From Micavibrio sp. (GTDB lineage Bacteria; Pseudomonadota; Alphaproteobacteria; Micavibrionales; Micavibrionaceae), in contig DUBU01000039.1 of the NCBI GenBank assembly GCA_012960155.1, positions 1 through 64,000 of the forward strand: a DNA stretch of 64,000 nucleotides. Reading direction: 5' to 3'. A program made the position numbers and the translations under genes. Position 1 is the stretch's first letter, and the number at the start of each line of letters is the position of its first letter. Below are positions 44,650-52,822 of this stretch, in pieces. The notes below the pieces were generated by a model. It worked only from the letters and a program-made list of their open reading frames with translations, was not told the DNA's origin and searched no databases.

Positions 44650-46230
44650 ATGGAAAATATTGATTTTGAAAATCTTTTTGAAGAAATGCCCGTTCCGGCT
44701 GTAATACTGGATTTGACGGCGGAGGGTGATTTTGTCTTCGCTAAGGCAAATACAGCGGCTCGTACATTTCTAAAAGCTGAGACTGATAAAATCATTGGTG
44801 CTAAAACATCCGAGCATTTCGATAGCGAGTTGGTTGATGACCTACATAAATGTCTGAATGCCGCGGCGGCCGACAAAAAAGCAACACGTTTTAAAACATC
44901 TTTCCTAACACCATCCGGTCTGAAAATAGGTGGTTTCCTTGTTCAGCCCGTTTCTAGCAATGGAAACGATGTGAATCGTTTTCAAGTAACAGGTATGGTG
45001 GCTACATCCGAAGATGCCAGCTTGCAGCAAGAGCGTGACGACGCAATCTCGTTGCTGACGTCTGTCTTTGACGTTAGTGAGGTCGGCATTGTTGTTACCG
45101 ATGATGAGCAAAACATCATTCGTGTGAATGACAGCTTTATTCGTATTTATGGCTGGTCCCGTGACGAACTGATAGGCCAGCCTTTTGTAAACCTGATCGC
45201 AGAAGAAGATCGTATACGCGCACAACGTAGCCATGAAGAGTTCATGAAAAGTGGCATTCGTAGCTCAGGCGAAATGAAGATCGTGCGTCGGGATGCCAAT
45301 GTTGCCAATGCATTGTTCACTACGGCAGCGCTAGAGCTAAGCTTGGGGCGTCGTTTTCAGGTCACGACGATCATGGACATTACACTGCGTAAGCAGATGG
45401 AATTGTCATTGCGTCTAGCCAAGGAACAAGCAGACGCGGCTAATCAGGCCAAATCAACATTCCTTGCCAATATGAGCCATGAGCTGCGTACACCTCTGAA
45501 CGCTATTATCGGTTTCTCTGAAATGATGATGAAGGAGACATATGGCGCGCTCGGCAATGATAAATACAAAGAATATATGGGTGATATTCATGTGAGTGCG
45601 AAGCATTTGCTGGAAATCATCAACGAAGTGTTGGATATGTCCAAGATTGAAGCAGGGCGTGTAGAGCTGGATGAGGAATACATGGACGTGGAAGGCTTAG
45701 TAGCCTCCGTAGGTCGAATGATGGCCTCACGTGCGTTCAGCAGTGGCTTGCAAATTGAAGAAGATGTGCAGCCTAATATGCCGCCATTGTATGCGGACCC
45801 GCGACTGGTAAGGCAGATTCTTATTAATCTGGTGGGCAATGCTGTTAAATACTCCAATACAGATGGTGTTATCAAAGTCGGCGCAATGCAGGATGAATAC
45901 GCCAATCTGATTATTTATGTATCTGACGAAGGTGTAGGTATTCCGAAAGAGAAGATTGCTTTGGCGCTCGAGCCATTCGGTCAGGTCTCTACAGCGCAAA
46001 GCAATGAACCTGTGCAAGGTACAGGTCTAGGTTTGCCACTAGCGAAAGCTATGACGGAGTTACACGGCGGTACGCTACGACTCGAATCAGATACAGGCAA
46101 AGGCACTAAAGTCTTCGTCGAGTTCCCCGCAGAGCGTATGAAACGAACAAATCCGAAAGGCGGTCAGTCGCCTCTATCAGGGTTTAAGCCACAACAACCT
46201 GCATCAGGGGTTGCCCAGAACGGTGAATAG
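44650..46230 (+). CDS. Soluble PAS-domain hybrid sensor histidine kinase
   Basis: A 526-residue two-component sensor without transmembrane segments. Two PAS domains come first (about 10-115 and 130-250, the second followed by TTIMDITLRKQMELSL, a PAC motif). Then a HisKA dimer helix with H-box NMSHELRTPLNAIIGF (phosphorylated His277) and a HATPase_c domain with N-box LINLVGNAVKYS, the G1 box VSDEGVGIPKEK and G2 GTGLGLPLAKAM. No receiver domain or cognate response-regulator gene is adjacent. The ligand of the PAS domains cannot be seen. A ribosome site GGAAG precedes the ATG; the gene is monocistronic or co-transcribed with the Fur gene. Confidence 0.9.
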   Translation: MENIDFENLFEEMPVPAVILDLTAEGDFVFAKANTAARTFLKAETDKIIGAKTSEHFDSELVDDLHKCLNAAAADKKATRFKTSFLTPSGLKIGGFLVQPVSSNGNDVNRFQVTGMVATSEDASLQQERDDAISLLTSVFDVSEVGIVVTDDEQNIIRVNDSFIRIYGWSRDELIGQPFVNLIAEEDRIRAQRSHEEFMKSGIRSSGEMKIVRRDANVANALFTTAALELSLGRRFQVTTIMDITLRKQMELSLRLAKEQADAANQAKSTFLANMSHELRTPLNAIIGFSEMMMKETYGALGNDKYKEYMGDIHVSAKHLLEIINEVLDMSKIEAGRVELDEEYMDVEGLVASVGRMMASRAFSSGLQIEEDVQPNMPPLYADPRLVRQILINLVGNAVKYSNTDGVIKVGAMQDEYANLIIYVSDEGVGIPKEKIALALEPFGQVSTAQSNEPVQGTGLGLPLAKAMTELHGGTLRLESDTGKGTKVFVEFPAERMKRTNPKGGQSPLSGFKPQQPASGVAQNGE

Positions 46231-46272
46231 ACCTATCATCGCCAAAATTAACATATAGCTTAGGTAAATCTT

Positions 46273-46674
46273 ATGGATCTTGAACAAAAATGCATCGATG
46301 CCGGATTGAAAATGACGGGTCAGCGCAAAACTATCTTGAAGGTTCTGGATGAGTCCGAAGACCATCCATCTGTAGAGGATGTTTATGAGCGTGCTAAAGA
46401 GCAGGATTCATCTATTAGCATGGCAACAGTCTACCGTACGTTGAATCTTCTGGACGAGCTTGAGCTTGTTGTACGTCATGACTTTAACGAGAATTTTTCA
46501 CGTTACGAGCTGAATATGGCGCACCACCACCACCTGATTGACGTGGAAAGCGGTGATGTGATTGAGTTCCAGAACGAAGAAATCGAAAAGATGAAAGCCG
46601 AAATCGCCCGCAAACTGGGTTACGAGCTTGTCGAATGCCGTCTGGAACTCTACGGCAAGAAAATCAAAGCATAA
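46273..46674 (+). CDS. Fur-family metalloregulator (Fur/Mur type)
   Basis: A 133-residue winged-helix repressor of the Fur family: helix-turn-helix with MTGQRKTILKVLDES and the recognition helix SISMATVYRTLNLLDEL, then a dimer domain with the metal site MAHHHHLIDVES and IEKMKAEIARKLGYEL. The two CxxC structural-zinc cysteines of E. coli Fur are replaced (ESG, no C-terminal pair), as in the alphaproteobacterial Fur/Mur clade. Whether it senses Fe2+ or Mn2+ cannot be told. It lies nine bases before the DUF1491 gene, so they are in one transcript with prfC. Confidence 0.9.
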   Translation: MDLEQKCIDAGLKMTGQRKTILKVLDESEDHPSVEDVYERAKEQDSSISMATVYRTLNLLDELELVVRHDFNENFSRYELNMAHHHHLIDVESGDVIEFQNEEIEKMKAEIARKLGYELVECRLELYGKKIKA

Positions 46675-46683
46675 CCTATTCCC

Positions 46684-47022
46684 ATGTCAGATGATCGTCT
46701 TCCAACCGAACTATGGGTGACAGGGCATCTGCACCAATTAACCCTGCAAGGCAAGACGTTTTACATCGCCCATAAAGGCGCGTACAGCACAGGCACGGTC
46801 ATGCTGAAAATCAGTGATATGCGCGGGCAGTGTAAATTACTGCAACAGCAGCATGATCTGGACGGTGAAATGGGCTGGATGCAGCTGTTCAAAGGGGAAA
46901 TGGTTGCAGAACGCGAGGCAGACGAGTATATTCGGCGCGCTGTTGACCGTGATCCTGACCTTTGGGCTGTTGAAATCGAAGATCAGGACATGAACAACCC
47001 GTTCGAAGGAAAAGTATTTTGA
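46684..47022 (+). CDS. DUF1491 family protein
   Basis: A 112-residue protein with the DUF1491 signature DRLPTELWVTGHLHQLT near the N-terminus and a later FEGKVF end. The family is found in alphaproteobacteria and has no known function. It shares the transcript with the Fur-like gene and overlaps prfC by four bases (TGA/TTG). The central acidic and aromatic strand pattern suggests a small beta domain. Translation of prfC is probably coupled to it. Confidence 0.82.
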   Translation: MSDDRLPTELWVTGHLHQLTLQGKTFYIAHKGAYSTGTVMLKISDMRGQCKLLQQQHDLDGEMGWMQLFKGEMVAEREADEYIRRAVDRDPDLWAVEIEDQDMNNPFEGKVF

Positions 47023-48599
47023 GTATTCTCGAAGAAAAGATCAAAAACCGCCGTACATTCGGCATTATTGCGCACCCTGATGCTGGTAAAACCACGCTGA
47101 CGGAAAAACTTCTGCTATTCGGGGGCGCTATTCAGCAGGCCGGTATGGTGAAAGCCCGCGGTGAACGCCGTCTCGCCCGTTCTGACTGGATGAAAGTGGA
47201 ACAAGAACGCGGTATTTCCGTGACATCTGCCGTGATGACCTTCGAAAAAGACGGTATTACCTTTAACCTTCTGGATACACCGGGGCACGAAGACTTCTCC
47301 GAAGATACATATAGAACACTGACTGCTGTTGATAGCGCCGTTATGGTGCTCGACGTTGCCAAAGGTATCGAGCCGCAAACGCTGAAACTTTTTGAAGTTT
47401 GTCGTATGCGCGATGTGCCGATTATTACTTTCATCAACAAGCTTGACCGTGAAGGTCAGGATCCTTTCAAGCTGCTGGACGAAATTGAAAGCCAGCTTGC
47501 CCTTGATGTATCACCAGCCAGCTGGCCGATCGGCATGGGACGTGAATTTAAAGGTTGTTATGACTTGCTGCAAGACAAGCTGGTTCTATTCGATCGTAGT
47601 AAAGGTGACCAGATTAAGGAAAGTATCGAGTGTACTGGTCTTGAGGATCCCAAGATTGATGAATTGCTACCAGAGCGTCTGGCAAAGCAGCTTCGTGAAG
47701 AAGTCGAGATGGTGCGCGGTCTGTGCCCGGAGTTTGATTTACAGGCATACCTCGAAGGACACATGACGCCAGTATTTTTTGGTTCGGCGGTTAATAACTT
47801 CGGTGTGCAGGAATTGTTGCACGGTATCGCAGAGTTTGCACCGTCACCCAAGCCGCAAACAACCGAAGAGCGTGAAGTCAAACCTAACGAATCTAAGGTC
47901 ACAGCCTTCATCTTTAAAATTCAGGCCAATATGGACCCGAAACACCGTGACCGTATCGCCTTTACGCGTATCTGTAGCGGTAAGTTCAAAAAAGGCATGA
48001 AGCTCAAACACGTACGCTCTGGCAAAGTGCTGACCATTCATAACCCGCAAATGTTCTTCTCGCAGGATCGTGAGACAGCCGAAGAAGCATGGCCAGGTGA
48101 TATTCTTGGTCTGCCGAACCATGGTAATCTGCGTATCGGTGATGCTCTGGTCGAAAGCAACGAAGATTTACACTTCACGGGCATTCCGAATTTCGCGCCT
48201 GAATTGATGCAGCGTGTCCGTTCCGAAGACCCGATGAAAGCCAAGCACCTTGAAAATGCACTGGTACAATTGGCGGAAGAGGGCGCGGCGCGCGTCTTTA
48301 AGCCGACAATGGATTCAGGCTGGGTAGTTGGTGTTGTGGGGGCGCTGCAGTTTGATGTTCTAGCAGACCGTATCCGTACGGAATATGATATCCCTGTGAA
48401 GTTTGAGGAAGCGGCGCTTTATACCGCACGCTGGCTGTCATCCGAAGATACAGCGGCGCTCAAGAAATTCATGGATGCGAATGGAAGTGCGATTGCCAAT
48501 GATCACGACGGTGATCCCGTCTTTATGGCGCGTAATGCTTGGCATCTAGGGGATGCGCAGGATAAAAACCCTGCGATCAAATTCACGGCAACTAAGTAA
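47019..48599 (+). CDS. prfC: Peptide chain release factor 3
   Basis: Translational GTPase that removes RF1/RF2 from the ribosome after termination. The 526-residue protein has P-loop AHPDAGKTTLTE, the switch motif RGISVTSAV, G3 DTPGHEDF, G4 NKLDRE and the RF3-specific long domain with GRLSP-like regions, ending in DKNPAIKF. The length and GDS-type signatures separate it from EF-G. The start is a TTG at 47019 after GAAGGA; no ATG is available without loss of the P-loop. It is coupled to DUF1491. The presence of prfC with prfA in one window gives a complete recycling partner set, lacking only prfB. Confidence 0.96.
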   Translation: MSILEEKIKNRRTFGIIAHPDAGKTTLTEKLLLFGGAIQQAGMVKARGERRLARSDWMKVEQERGISVTSAVMTFEKDGITFNLLDTPGHEDFSEDTYRTLTAVDSAVMVLDVAKGIEPQTLKLFEVCRMRDVPIITFINKLDREGQDPFKLLDEIESQLALDVSPASWPIGMGREFKGCYDLLQDKLVLFDRSKGDQIKESIECTGLEDPKIDELLPERLAKQLREEVEMVRGLCPEFDLQAYLEGHMTPVFFGSAVNNFGVQELLHGIAEFAPSPKPQTTEEREVKPNESKVTAFIFKIQANMDPKHRDRIAFTRICSGKFKKGMKLKHVRSGKVLTIHNPQMFFSQDRETAEEAWPGDILGLPNHGNLRIGDALVESNEDLHFTGIPNFAPELMQRVRSEDPMKAKHLENALVQLAEEGAARVFKPTMDSGWVVGVVGALQFDVLADRIRTEYDIPVKFEEAALYTARWLSSEDTAALKKFMDANGSAIANDHDGDPVFMARNAWHLGDAQDKNPAIKFTATK

Positions 48600-48794
48600 T
48601 TACAGGTTCAGGTCGCTTTTTGTTGCGCGCTCTGGCGTAAGTAGATCAGCCGCCATTGATAGAACTTTTACGCCCGGAATTTCTGCTGCAGCTTTCAAAA
48701 AGGATGTAAAACCTTCGGCTTCGGCTTGCTGTGCAGCTGTTCCTGCCTTGATCTCCGGAATGATACTCTCTGTATTAAAGTTATTGCTAGGCAT
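48600..48794 (-). CDS. Small protein of unknown function
   Basis: A 64-residue reverse-strand protein ending at the base next to the prfC stop. It begins after GAAGGGAAA, a good ribosome site. Composition is helix-prone and mostly uncharged (EIKAGTAAQQAEAEGFTSFLKAAAEIPG), without a membrane helix or signal peptide. I recognise no family. It is separated from sufR by 170 bases that hold the divergent promoters. Coding status is supported by the start signal and clean compact ORF only. Confidence 0.45.
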   Translation of the reverse strand: MPSNNFNTESIIPEIKAGTAAQQAEAEGFTSFLKAAAEIPGVKVLSMAADLLTPERATKSDLNL

Positions 48795-48927
48795 TGGTTT
48801 CCCTTCGTTTTGTTGGTTACACTAACCTATTTATGCGCCCATTATGGCCGTCAAAAGGTTGAAATGAGGTTAATTTAGGATTTGTGCGGGTTTTTACTTG
48901 AAAAACGATGCTAGGCATGACATTTAA

Positions 48928-48944
48928 TTGGCACCGAAATTGTA
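48928..48944 (+). promoter_or_regulatory. Possible sigma-54-like promoter before sufR
   Basis: TTGGCACCGAAATTGTA resembles a -24/-12 promoter (TGGCAC-N5-TTGCA), but the key -12 GC is GT here. It sits 20 bases before the sufR start. The resemblance may be chance. Confidence 0.2.
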
Positions 48945-48964
48945 CTCTTTAACGATACAGCATT

Positions 48965-49417
48965 ATGATTAAACTGGCAAAACTGACAGATTACGCAGTC
49001 GTTACGCTTTCCGCGATGGTGGAACGTGATGGGACATTGTTATCTGCTGTGCAGCTTGCCGAAATCACAACTTTGCCTGAGCCCACAGTATCCAAGGTAC
49101 TGAAAATGCTTGCCAAGGGCGGCGTGATTAATTCTGTCCGCGGTGCGCATGGTGGCTACAGGCTGGCAGAGATGCCCGAGGACATTACAATCCTTGATAT
49201 TATTGAGGCAATTGAAGGCCCCGTGGCGCTGACGGCGTGCATCGAAGGCAGTCACGAAAACTGCGCCATTGTAAAGATGTGTGGTACAAAAGGGCGTTGG
49301 GATTTGGTCAATACGGCTGTGAAAACAGCCCTTGAGAACGTGACATTACGTGATATGACATCACGGTCAGTAACTGATATCCGAACACTACAGGCAAGTA
49401 GTGGAGGCAGAGCATGA
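48965..49417 (+). CDS. Rrf2-family SUF-system regulator (SufR/IscR-like)
   Basis: A 150-residue Rrf2 winged-helix repressor that would sense the Fe-S status and control the suf operon. The helix-turn-helix covers residues 10-60 ([22 protein letters not shown]) with the wing RGAHGGYRL. Three cysteines, C92, C100 and C106 (spacing C-x7-C-x5-C), form the probable cluster-binding site. Its stop overlaps sufB (ATGA), placing it at the head of the operon it likely controls. The small gene upstream is divergent. The shape matches the SUF-associated Rrf2 regulators of proteobacteria rather than E. coli IscR. Confidence 0.9.
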   Translation: MIKLAKLTDYAVVTLSAMVERDGTLLSAVQLAEITTLPEPTVSKVLKMLAKGGVINSVRGAHGGYRLAEMPEDITILDIIEAIEGPVALTACIEGSHENCAIVKMCGTKGRWDLVNTAVKTALENVTLRDMTSRSVTDIRTLQASSGGRA

Positions 49418-50868
49418 GTAATATTTCAGAAGATACAGTCAGACAGGTAGAAGAGCTTAGCGGTAAATACGAAGCAGGCTTTGTTACCGATATCGAGATG
49501 GAAAAAGCGCCGATGGGCCTAAACGAAGACATCATTCGTTTCATCTCTGCCAAGAAAGAAGAGCCTGAATGGATGCTGGAATGGCGCCTCAAGGCCTATG
49601 CGCGCTGGCTGGAAATGCCAGAGCCTGATTGGGCAAAGGTCGATTTTCCTGAAATTGATTACCAGCAATATTATTACTACGCCGCACCTAAAGATCAGGA
49701 CCGCCCGAAATCTTTGGACGAAGTTGACCCGAAGCTGCTGGAAACATACGAAAAACTGGGCATTCCTCTGCGTGAGCAAGAGATGCTAGCAGGTGTGGCC
49801 GTTGATGCGGTATTCGACTCCGTATCCGTTGCCACAACATTTAAAAAGACACTAAGCGAAGCAGGGGTGATCTTCTGCTCCATCAGTGAAGCCATTCGCG
49901 AACATCCCGAGCTTGTAAAAAAATATATGGGTTCGGTTGTCCCTTACCACGATAACAAACACGCGTGTTTGAACTCTGCTGTATTCACAGACGGGTCATT
50001 TGTTTACATCCCCGAAGGTGTGCGCTGCCCGATGGAGCTGAGCACTTACTTCCGTATCAATGAGCTGAATACAGGTCAGTTCGAACGTACGCTGATTATC
50101 GCAGACAAAGGCTCTTACGTATCCTATTTGGAAGGCTGTACAGCGCCGATGCGCGATACGAACCAGCTGCACGCTGCTGTGGTTGAACTGGTCGCGCACG
50201 AAGATGCGGAGATCAAGTACTCAACGGTTCAGAACTGGTACCCCGGTGATGAAAACGGCAAGGGCGGTATCTATAACTTCGTGACCAAGCGCGGTATTTG
50301 CGAAGGCGCAAATTCTAAGATCAGCTGGACGCAGGTCGAGACAGGCTCTTCTATCACATGGAAATATCCATCCTGTATATTAAAAGGGGATAACTCTGTG
50401 GGTGAGTTTTATTCCGTAGCAATTACAAATAATTGCCAGCAGGCCGATACAGGCACAAAAATGGTGCATATCGGCAGAAATACAAAGAGTCGTATTATCT
50501 CCAAAGGTATCGCAGCAGGCAAATCAGACCAGACATATCGCGGCGTGGTCAAGATCATGCCAAAAGCCGAAGGCGCGCGTAACTTTACGCAGTGTGATAG
50601 CTTACTAATCGGTAAAACTTGTGGCGCGCACACAGTGCCTTATATCGAAAGCCGCAATCCGAAAGCGATGCTGGAGCACGAAGCAACCACCAGCCGCATC
50701 AACGAAGATCAGCTGTTCTATTGCCAGCAGCGCGGTCTGAATGAAGAAGAAGCTGTCGCATTAATCGTCAACGGCTTCTGCCGCGAAGTGATGCAGCACC
50801 TGCCGATGGAGTTTGCAGTTGAAGCGCAGAAACTGGTGGGGATTAGCTTGGAAGGTAGCGTTGGTTAG
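49414..50868 (+). CDS. sufB: Fe-S cluster assembly scaffold SufB
   Basis: Core scaffold of the SufBCD complex on which Fe-S clusters are built. The 484-residue protein shows the SufB family core: the N-terminal [38 protein letters not shown], the C-terminal [32 protein letters not shown]. It is the first structural gene of the suf operon and overlaps sufR by four bases. Four small membrane ORFs separate it from sufC, instead of the usual sufC-adjacent arrangement. Confidence 0.97.
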   Translation: MSNISEDTVRQVEELSGKYEAGFVTDIEMEKAPMGLNEDIIRFISAKKEEPEWMLEWRLKAYARWLEMPEPDWAKVDFPEIDYQQYYYYAAPKDQDRPKSLDEVDPKLLETYEKLGIPLREQEMLAGVAVDAVFDSVSVATTFKKTLSEAGVIFCSISEAIREHPELVKKYMGSVVPYHDNKHACLNSAVFTDGSFVYIPEGVRCPMELSTYFRINELNTGQFERTLIIADKGSYVSYLEGCTAPMRDTNQLHAAVVELVAHEDAEIKYSTVQNWYPGDENGKGGIYNFVTKRGICEGANSKISWTQVETGSSITWKYPSCILKGDNSVGEFYSVAITNNCQQADTGTKMVHIGRNTKSRIISKGIAAGKSDQTYRGVVKIMPKAEGARNFTQCDSLLIGKTCGAHTVPYIESRNPKAMLEHEATTSRINEDQLFYCQQRGLNEEEAVALIVNGFCREVMQHLPMEFAVEAQKLVGISLEGSVG

Positions 50869-51040
50869 CTTTTGGGGCAGCATTTTTGAAGCGATTTTCG
50901 ATCTTGTATGGTTGTTTGGTAATACGCAGCGAGGTCAAAGTTTTATAGCCAAGGTGTTGCATTTGATAGTAATGCTGGCACTTTTTGTGGGGCTAACAGC
51001 TTTGCTTTTATTTGGAGCTGTAAAGTTAGGAGTATTCTAA
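50861..51040 (+). CDS. Small membrane protein after sufB
   Basis: A 59-residue protein reading [19 protein letters not shown]..., with a hydrophobic helix near residues 31-54. The start I chose is a TTG at 50861 (overlapping the end of sufB) because GGAAGG lies 6 bases upstream; the longer frame from 50813 lies inside sufB. No family is recognised. The frame overlaps sufB by 8 bases, which favours translational coupling. Confidence 0.5.
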   Translation: MVSFWGSIFEAIFDLVWLFGNTQRGQSFIAKVLHLIVMLALFVGLTALLLFGAVKLGVF

Positions 51041-51086
51041 GAGTAACGACTGGTTCTTTGTTTAGTGTAAACAGAAAGAAGCAGCC

Positions 51087-51188
51087 ATGTGGCAGGAAGC
51101 AGAATGGATTAATTGGCTTTTAACAACGTTAATTGCGGCACCGTTTGTACTGTATTTAGCGTCTAAGCTTAAGAAAAAGCCAAATTAG
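51087..51188 (+). CDS. Very small single-helix membrane protein
   Basis: A 33-residue ORF, MWQEAEWINWLLTTLIAAPF..., with one hydrophobic segment and a basic tail (KLKKKPN). It follows AGAAAG at a suitable distance. It lies in the gap between two other small membrane genes of the suf operon. Real coding is uncertain; there is no family match. Confidence 0.35.
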   Translation: MWQEAEWINWLLTTLIAAPFVLYLASKLKKKPN

Positions 51189-51283
51189 AGAATTGTGTAT
51201 CGGTATAAATTTGAAGAATCATGCTATGGTTTTGTGTTGAATTCCAACGTTCTTACAGAAAATCAAAGTATAAGGATAATAAA

Positions 51284-51697
51284 ATGAAACTTGATAAAGG
51301 AATTGAAGCAAGCTTTGTACGTGTCATAGGCATGGTTGTTTTCTTTCTGGCGATCATATGTTTACTGGCTGTAATTTCCGGTGTTGCGGAGCTTAGCAAT
51401 CAGAAAACATCTGAATCTGTCTTGTTCATGACATTTATGATGTGTGTTGCTTTTGCCTTTATGGGGTTGATGATCTCAACACTGGCACAGGTCTTGCGAT
51501 CCGTGCGCCGTATGGAAGCGCTGACCGAGAAACAAAACAAGATTTTGGAAGAAAAGCTGGTTGCGCCCGCTAAGACTGTAGCCGCAACAGCCAAGAAAAC
51601 GGCAACAAAGAAAGCCCCTGCGAAAAAGACAGCGGCAAAGAAGACCACAACCGCTAAAAAGACGACGACTGCTAAAAAAGCAGCCTCCAAGAAATAG
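51284..51697 (+). CDS. Two-helix membrane protein with histone-H1-like tail
   Basis: A 137-residue protein: hydrophobic helices at about residues 13-35 and 46-68, a coiled-coil-like MEALTEKQNKILEEKL segment (about 76-91), then a 40-residue tail of Lys, Ala and Thr repeats (variants of AAKKT and TTTAKK). That tail resembles eukaryotic H1 C-terminal domains and bacterial H1-like proteins. The start ATG at 51284 has AAGGATAAT upstream; a longer reading from 51221 has no ribosome site. It sits in the middle of the suf operon. It may bind DNA or an acidic surface at the membrane; this is speculation from composition. Confidence 0.68.
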   Translation: MKLDKGIEASFVRVIGMVVFFLAIICLLAVISGVAELSNQKTSESVLFMTFMMCVAFAFMGLMISTLAQVLRSVRRMEALTEKQNKILEEKLVAPAKTVAATAKKTATKKAPAKKTAAKKTTTAKKTTTAKKAASKK

Positions 51698-51710
51698 GAG
51701 ATAGGTTCGC

Positions 51711-52028
51711 TTGCTTAAAAAGTTGTTTCTTTCACTGTTTTGCGGTTGGTTGGGGCTCGGAGTAGCGGGTCTCGTCGGGATGGCGGCTGTGTTTATGCCG
51801 GCATCATTTGCGCAAAAAGGTGGCTTTGCCGCGAATGTAGCAGATCCTTTTATGTGGTTTGGATTTGTTCTGGCACTACTGGCTGTACTTTTGAATGTTG
51901 TGGCACAGATTAACCTCTGGTCTGCGGACAAAGGTAGCGGCTACTGGCGTGTAATGCTGATGATGTTCAGCGGCGTGCCAATGATGTTTTTGTACTTTGT
52001 CATCGGACAATTGATACTAACTTTGTAA
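51711..52028 (+). CDS. Three-helix membrane protein
   Basis: A 105-residue protein with hydrophobic segments near residues 8-30, 48-70 and 80-104. It starts with TTG at 51711 after AGGAG. No motif or family is visible. It lies 13 bases after the H1-tail gene and 20 bases before sufC, so it is in the suf transcript. Together with the preceding three ORFs it forms an unusual membrane block inside the operon. Confidence 0.6.
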   Translation: MLKKLFLSLFCGWLGLGVAGLVGMAAVFMPASFAQKGGFAANVADPFMWFGFVLALLAVLLNVVAQINLWSADKGSGYWRVMLMMFSGVPMMFLYFVIGQLILTL

Positions 52029-52048
52029 GAAACACTTTAGAGAGAACT

Positions 52049-52801
52049 ATGATCGAGATTAAAAATCTTCATGCCGAAATTGACGGCAAGGAAATCCTTA
52101 AGGGTATTGACCTGAATTTGGAAAAAGGCAAAGTGCACGCCATTATGGGGCCTAACGGCTCGGGTAAGTCGACTTTGTCTTATGTTCTGGCAGGCCGCGA
52201 AGACTACGAAGTCACAGACGGCAGCGTTCAAATGGACGGTGTTGATCTTTTAGATCTGGAACCTGAAGAGCGTGCCGCTGCAGGCGTCTTTCTGGCATTC
52301 CAGTACCCTGTCGAAATCCCGGGCGTACAAATGTCCAACTTTCTGAAAACAGCCGTGAACGCACAGCGCAAGCAGCGCGGCGAAGACGAGCTTGATGCTC
52401 TGGCCTTCCTGAAGCTGGTTAAAGACAAGATGAAAGCTCTGGGTGTCAAAGATGACATGATCAAGCGTCCTGTGAATGTGGGTGCCTCAGGTGGCGAGAA
52501 GAAGCGTAACGAAGTGCTGCAAATGGCGCTGTTGGAGCCTAAATTCGCTGTTCTGGATGAAACAGATAGTGGTCTGGATATCGATGCGCTGAAGATTGTT
52601 GCTGAAGGCGTAAACCAGCTGCGCGGTGAAGACCGCACATTCCTGGTGATTACCCACTACCAGCGTTTGCTGGATTACATTAAGCCTGACGTGGTTCACG
52701 TATTGGCAAATGGCAAGATTGTTAAAACAGGTGGCCCTGAGTTGGCTCAGGAACTGGAAGCTAGAGGCTATGCCGAGTTTCTGGGTGAAGAAGCCGCCTA
52801 A
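52049..52801 (+). CDS. sufC: Fe-S assembly ATPase SufC
   Basis: ABC-type ATPase of SufBCD. The 250-residue protein has Walker A GPNGSGKSTLSYVLAG, the SufC-typical YPVEIPGVQMSNFLK, the signature ASGGEKKRNEVLQMALL and Walker B FAVLDETDSGLDID. The H-switch TH(Y) is present in VITHYQRL. All SufC features are intact. It is followed by sufD 21 bases on. Confidence 0.97.
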   Translation: MIEIKNLHAEIDGKEILKGIDLNLEKGKVHAIMGPNGSGKSTLSYVLAGREDYEVTDGSVQMDGVDLLDLEPEERAAAGVFLAFQYPVEIPGVQMSNFLKTAVNAQRKQRGEDELDALAFLKLVKDKMKALGVKDDMIKRPVNVGASGGEKKRNEVLQMALLEPKFAVLDETDSGLDIDALKIVAEGVNQLRGEDRTFLVITHYQRLLDYIKPDVVHVLANGKIVKTGGPELAQELEARGYAEFLGEEAA

Positions 52802-52822
52802 TAAAACCGTTATCAGGATTAC

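Noticed and set aside
46273-46674. Loss of structural zinc cysteines in the Fur-like protein
   Set aside because: This is usual in the alphaproteobacterial Fur/Mur clade and is not a novelty.
51580-51697. Direct repeats in DNA such as GCTAAAAAGAC
   Set aside because: They reflect codon repeats for the Lys/Ala/Thr tail of the membrane protein, not a mobile or satellite element.
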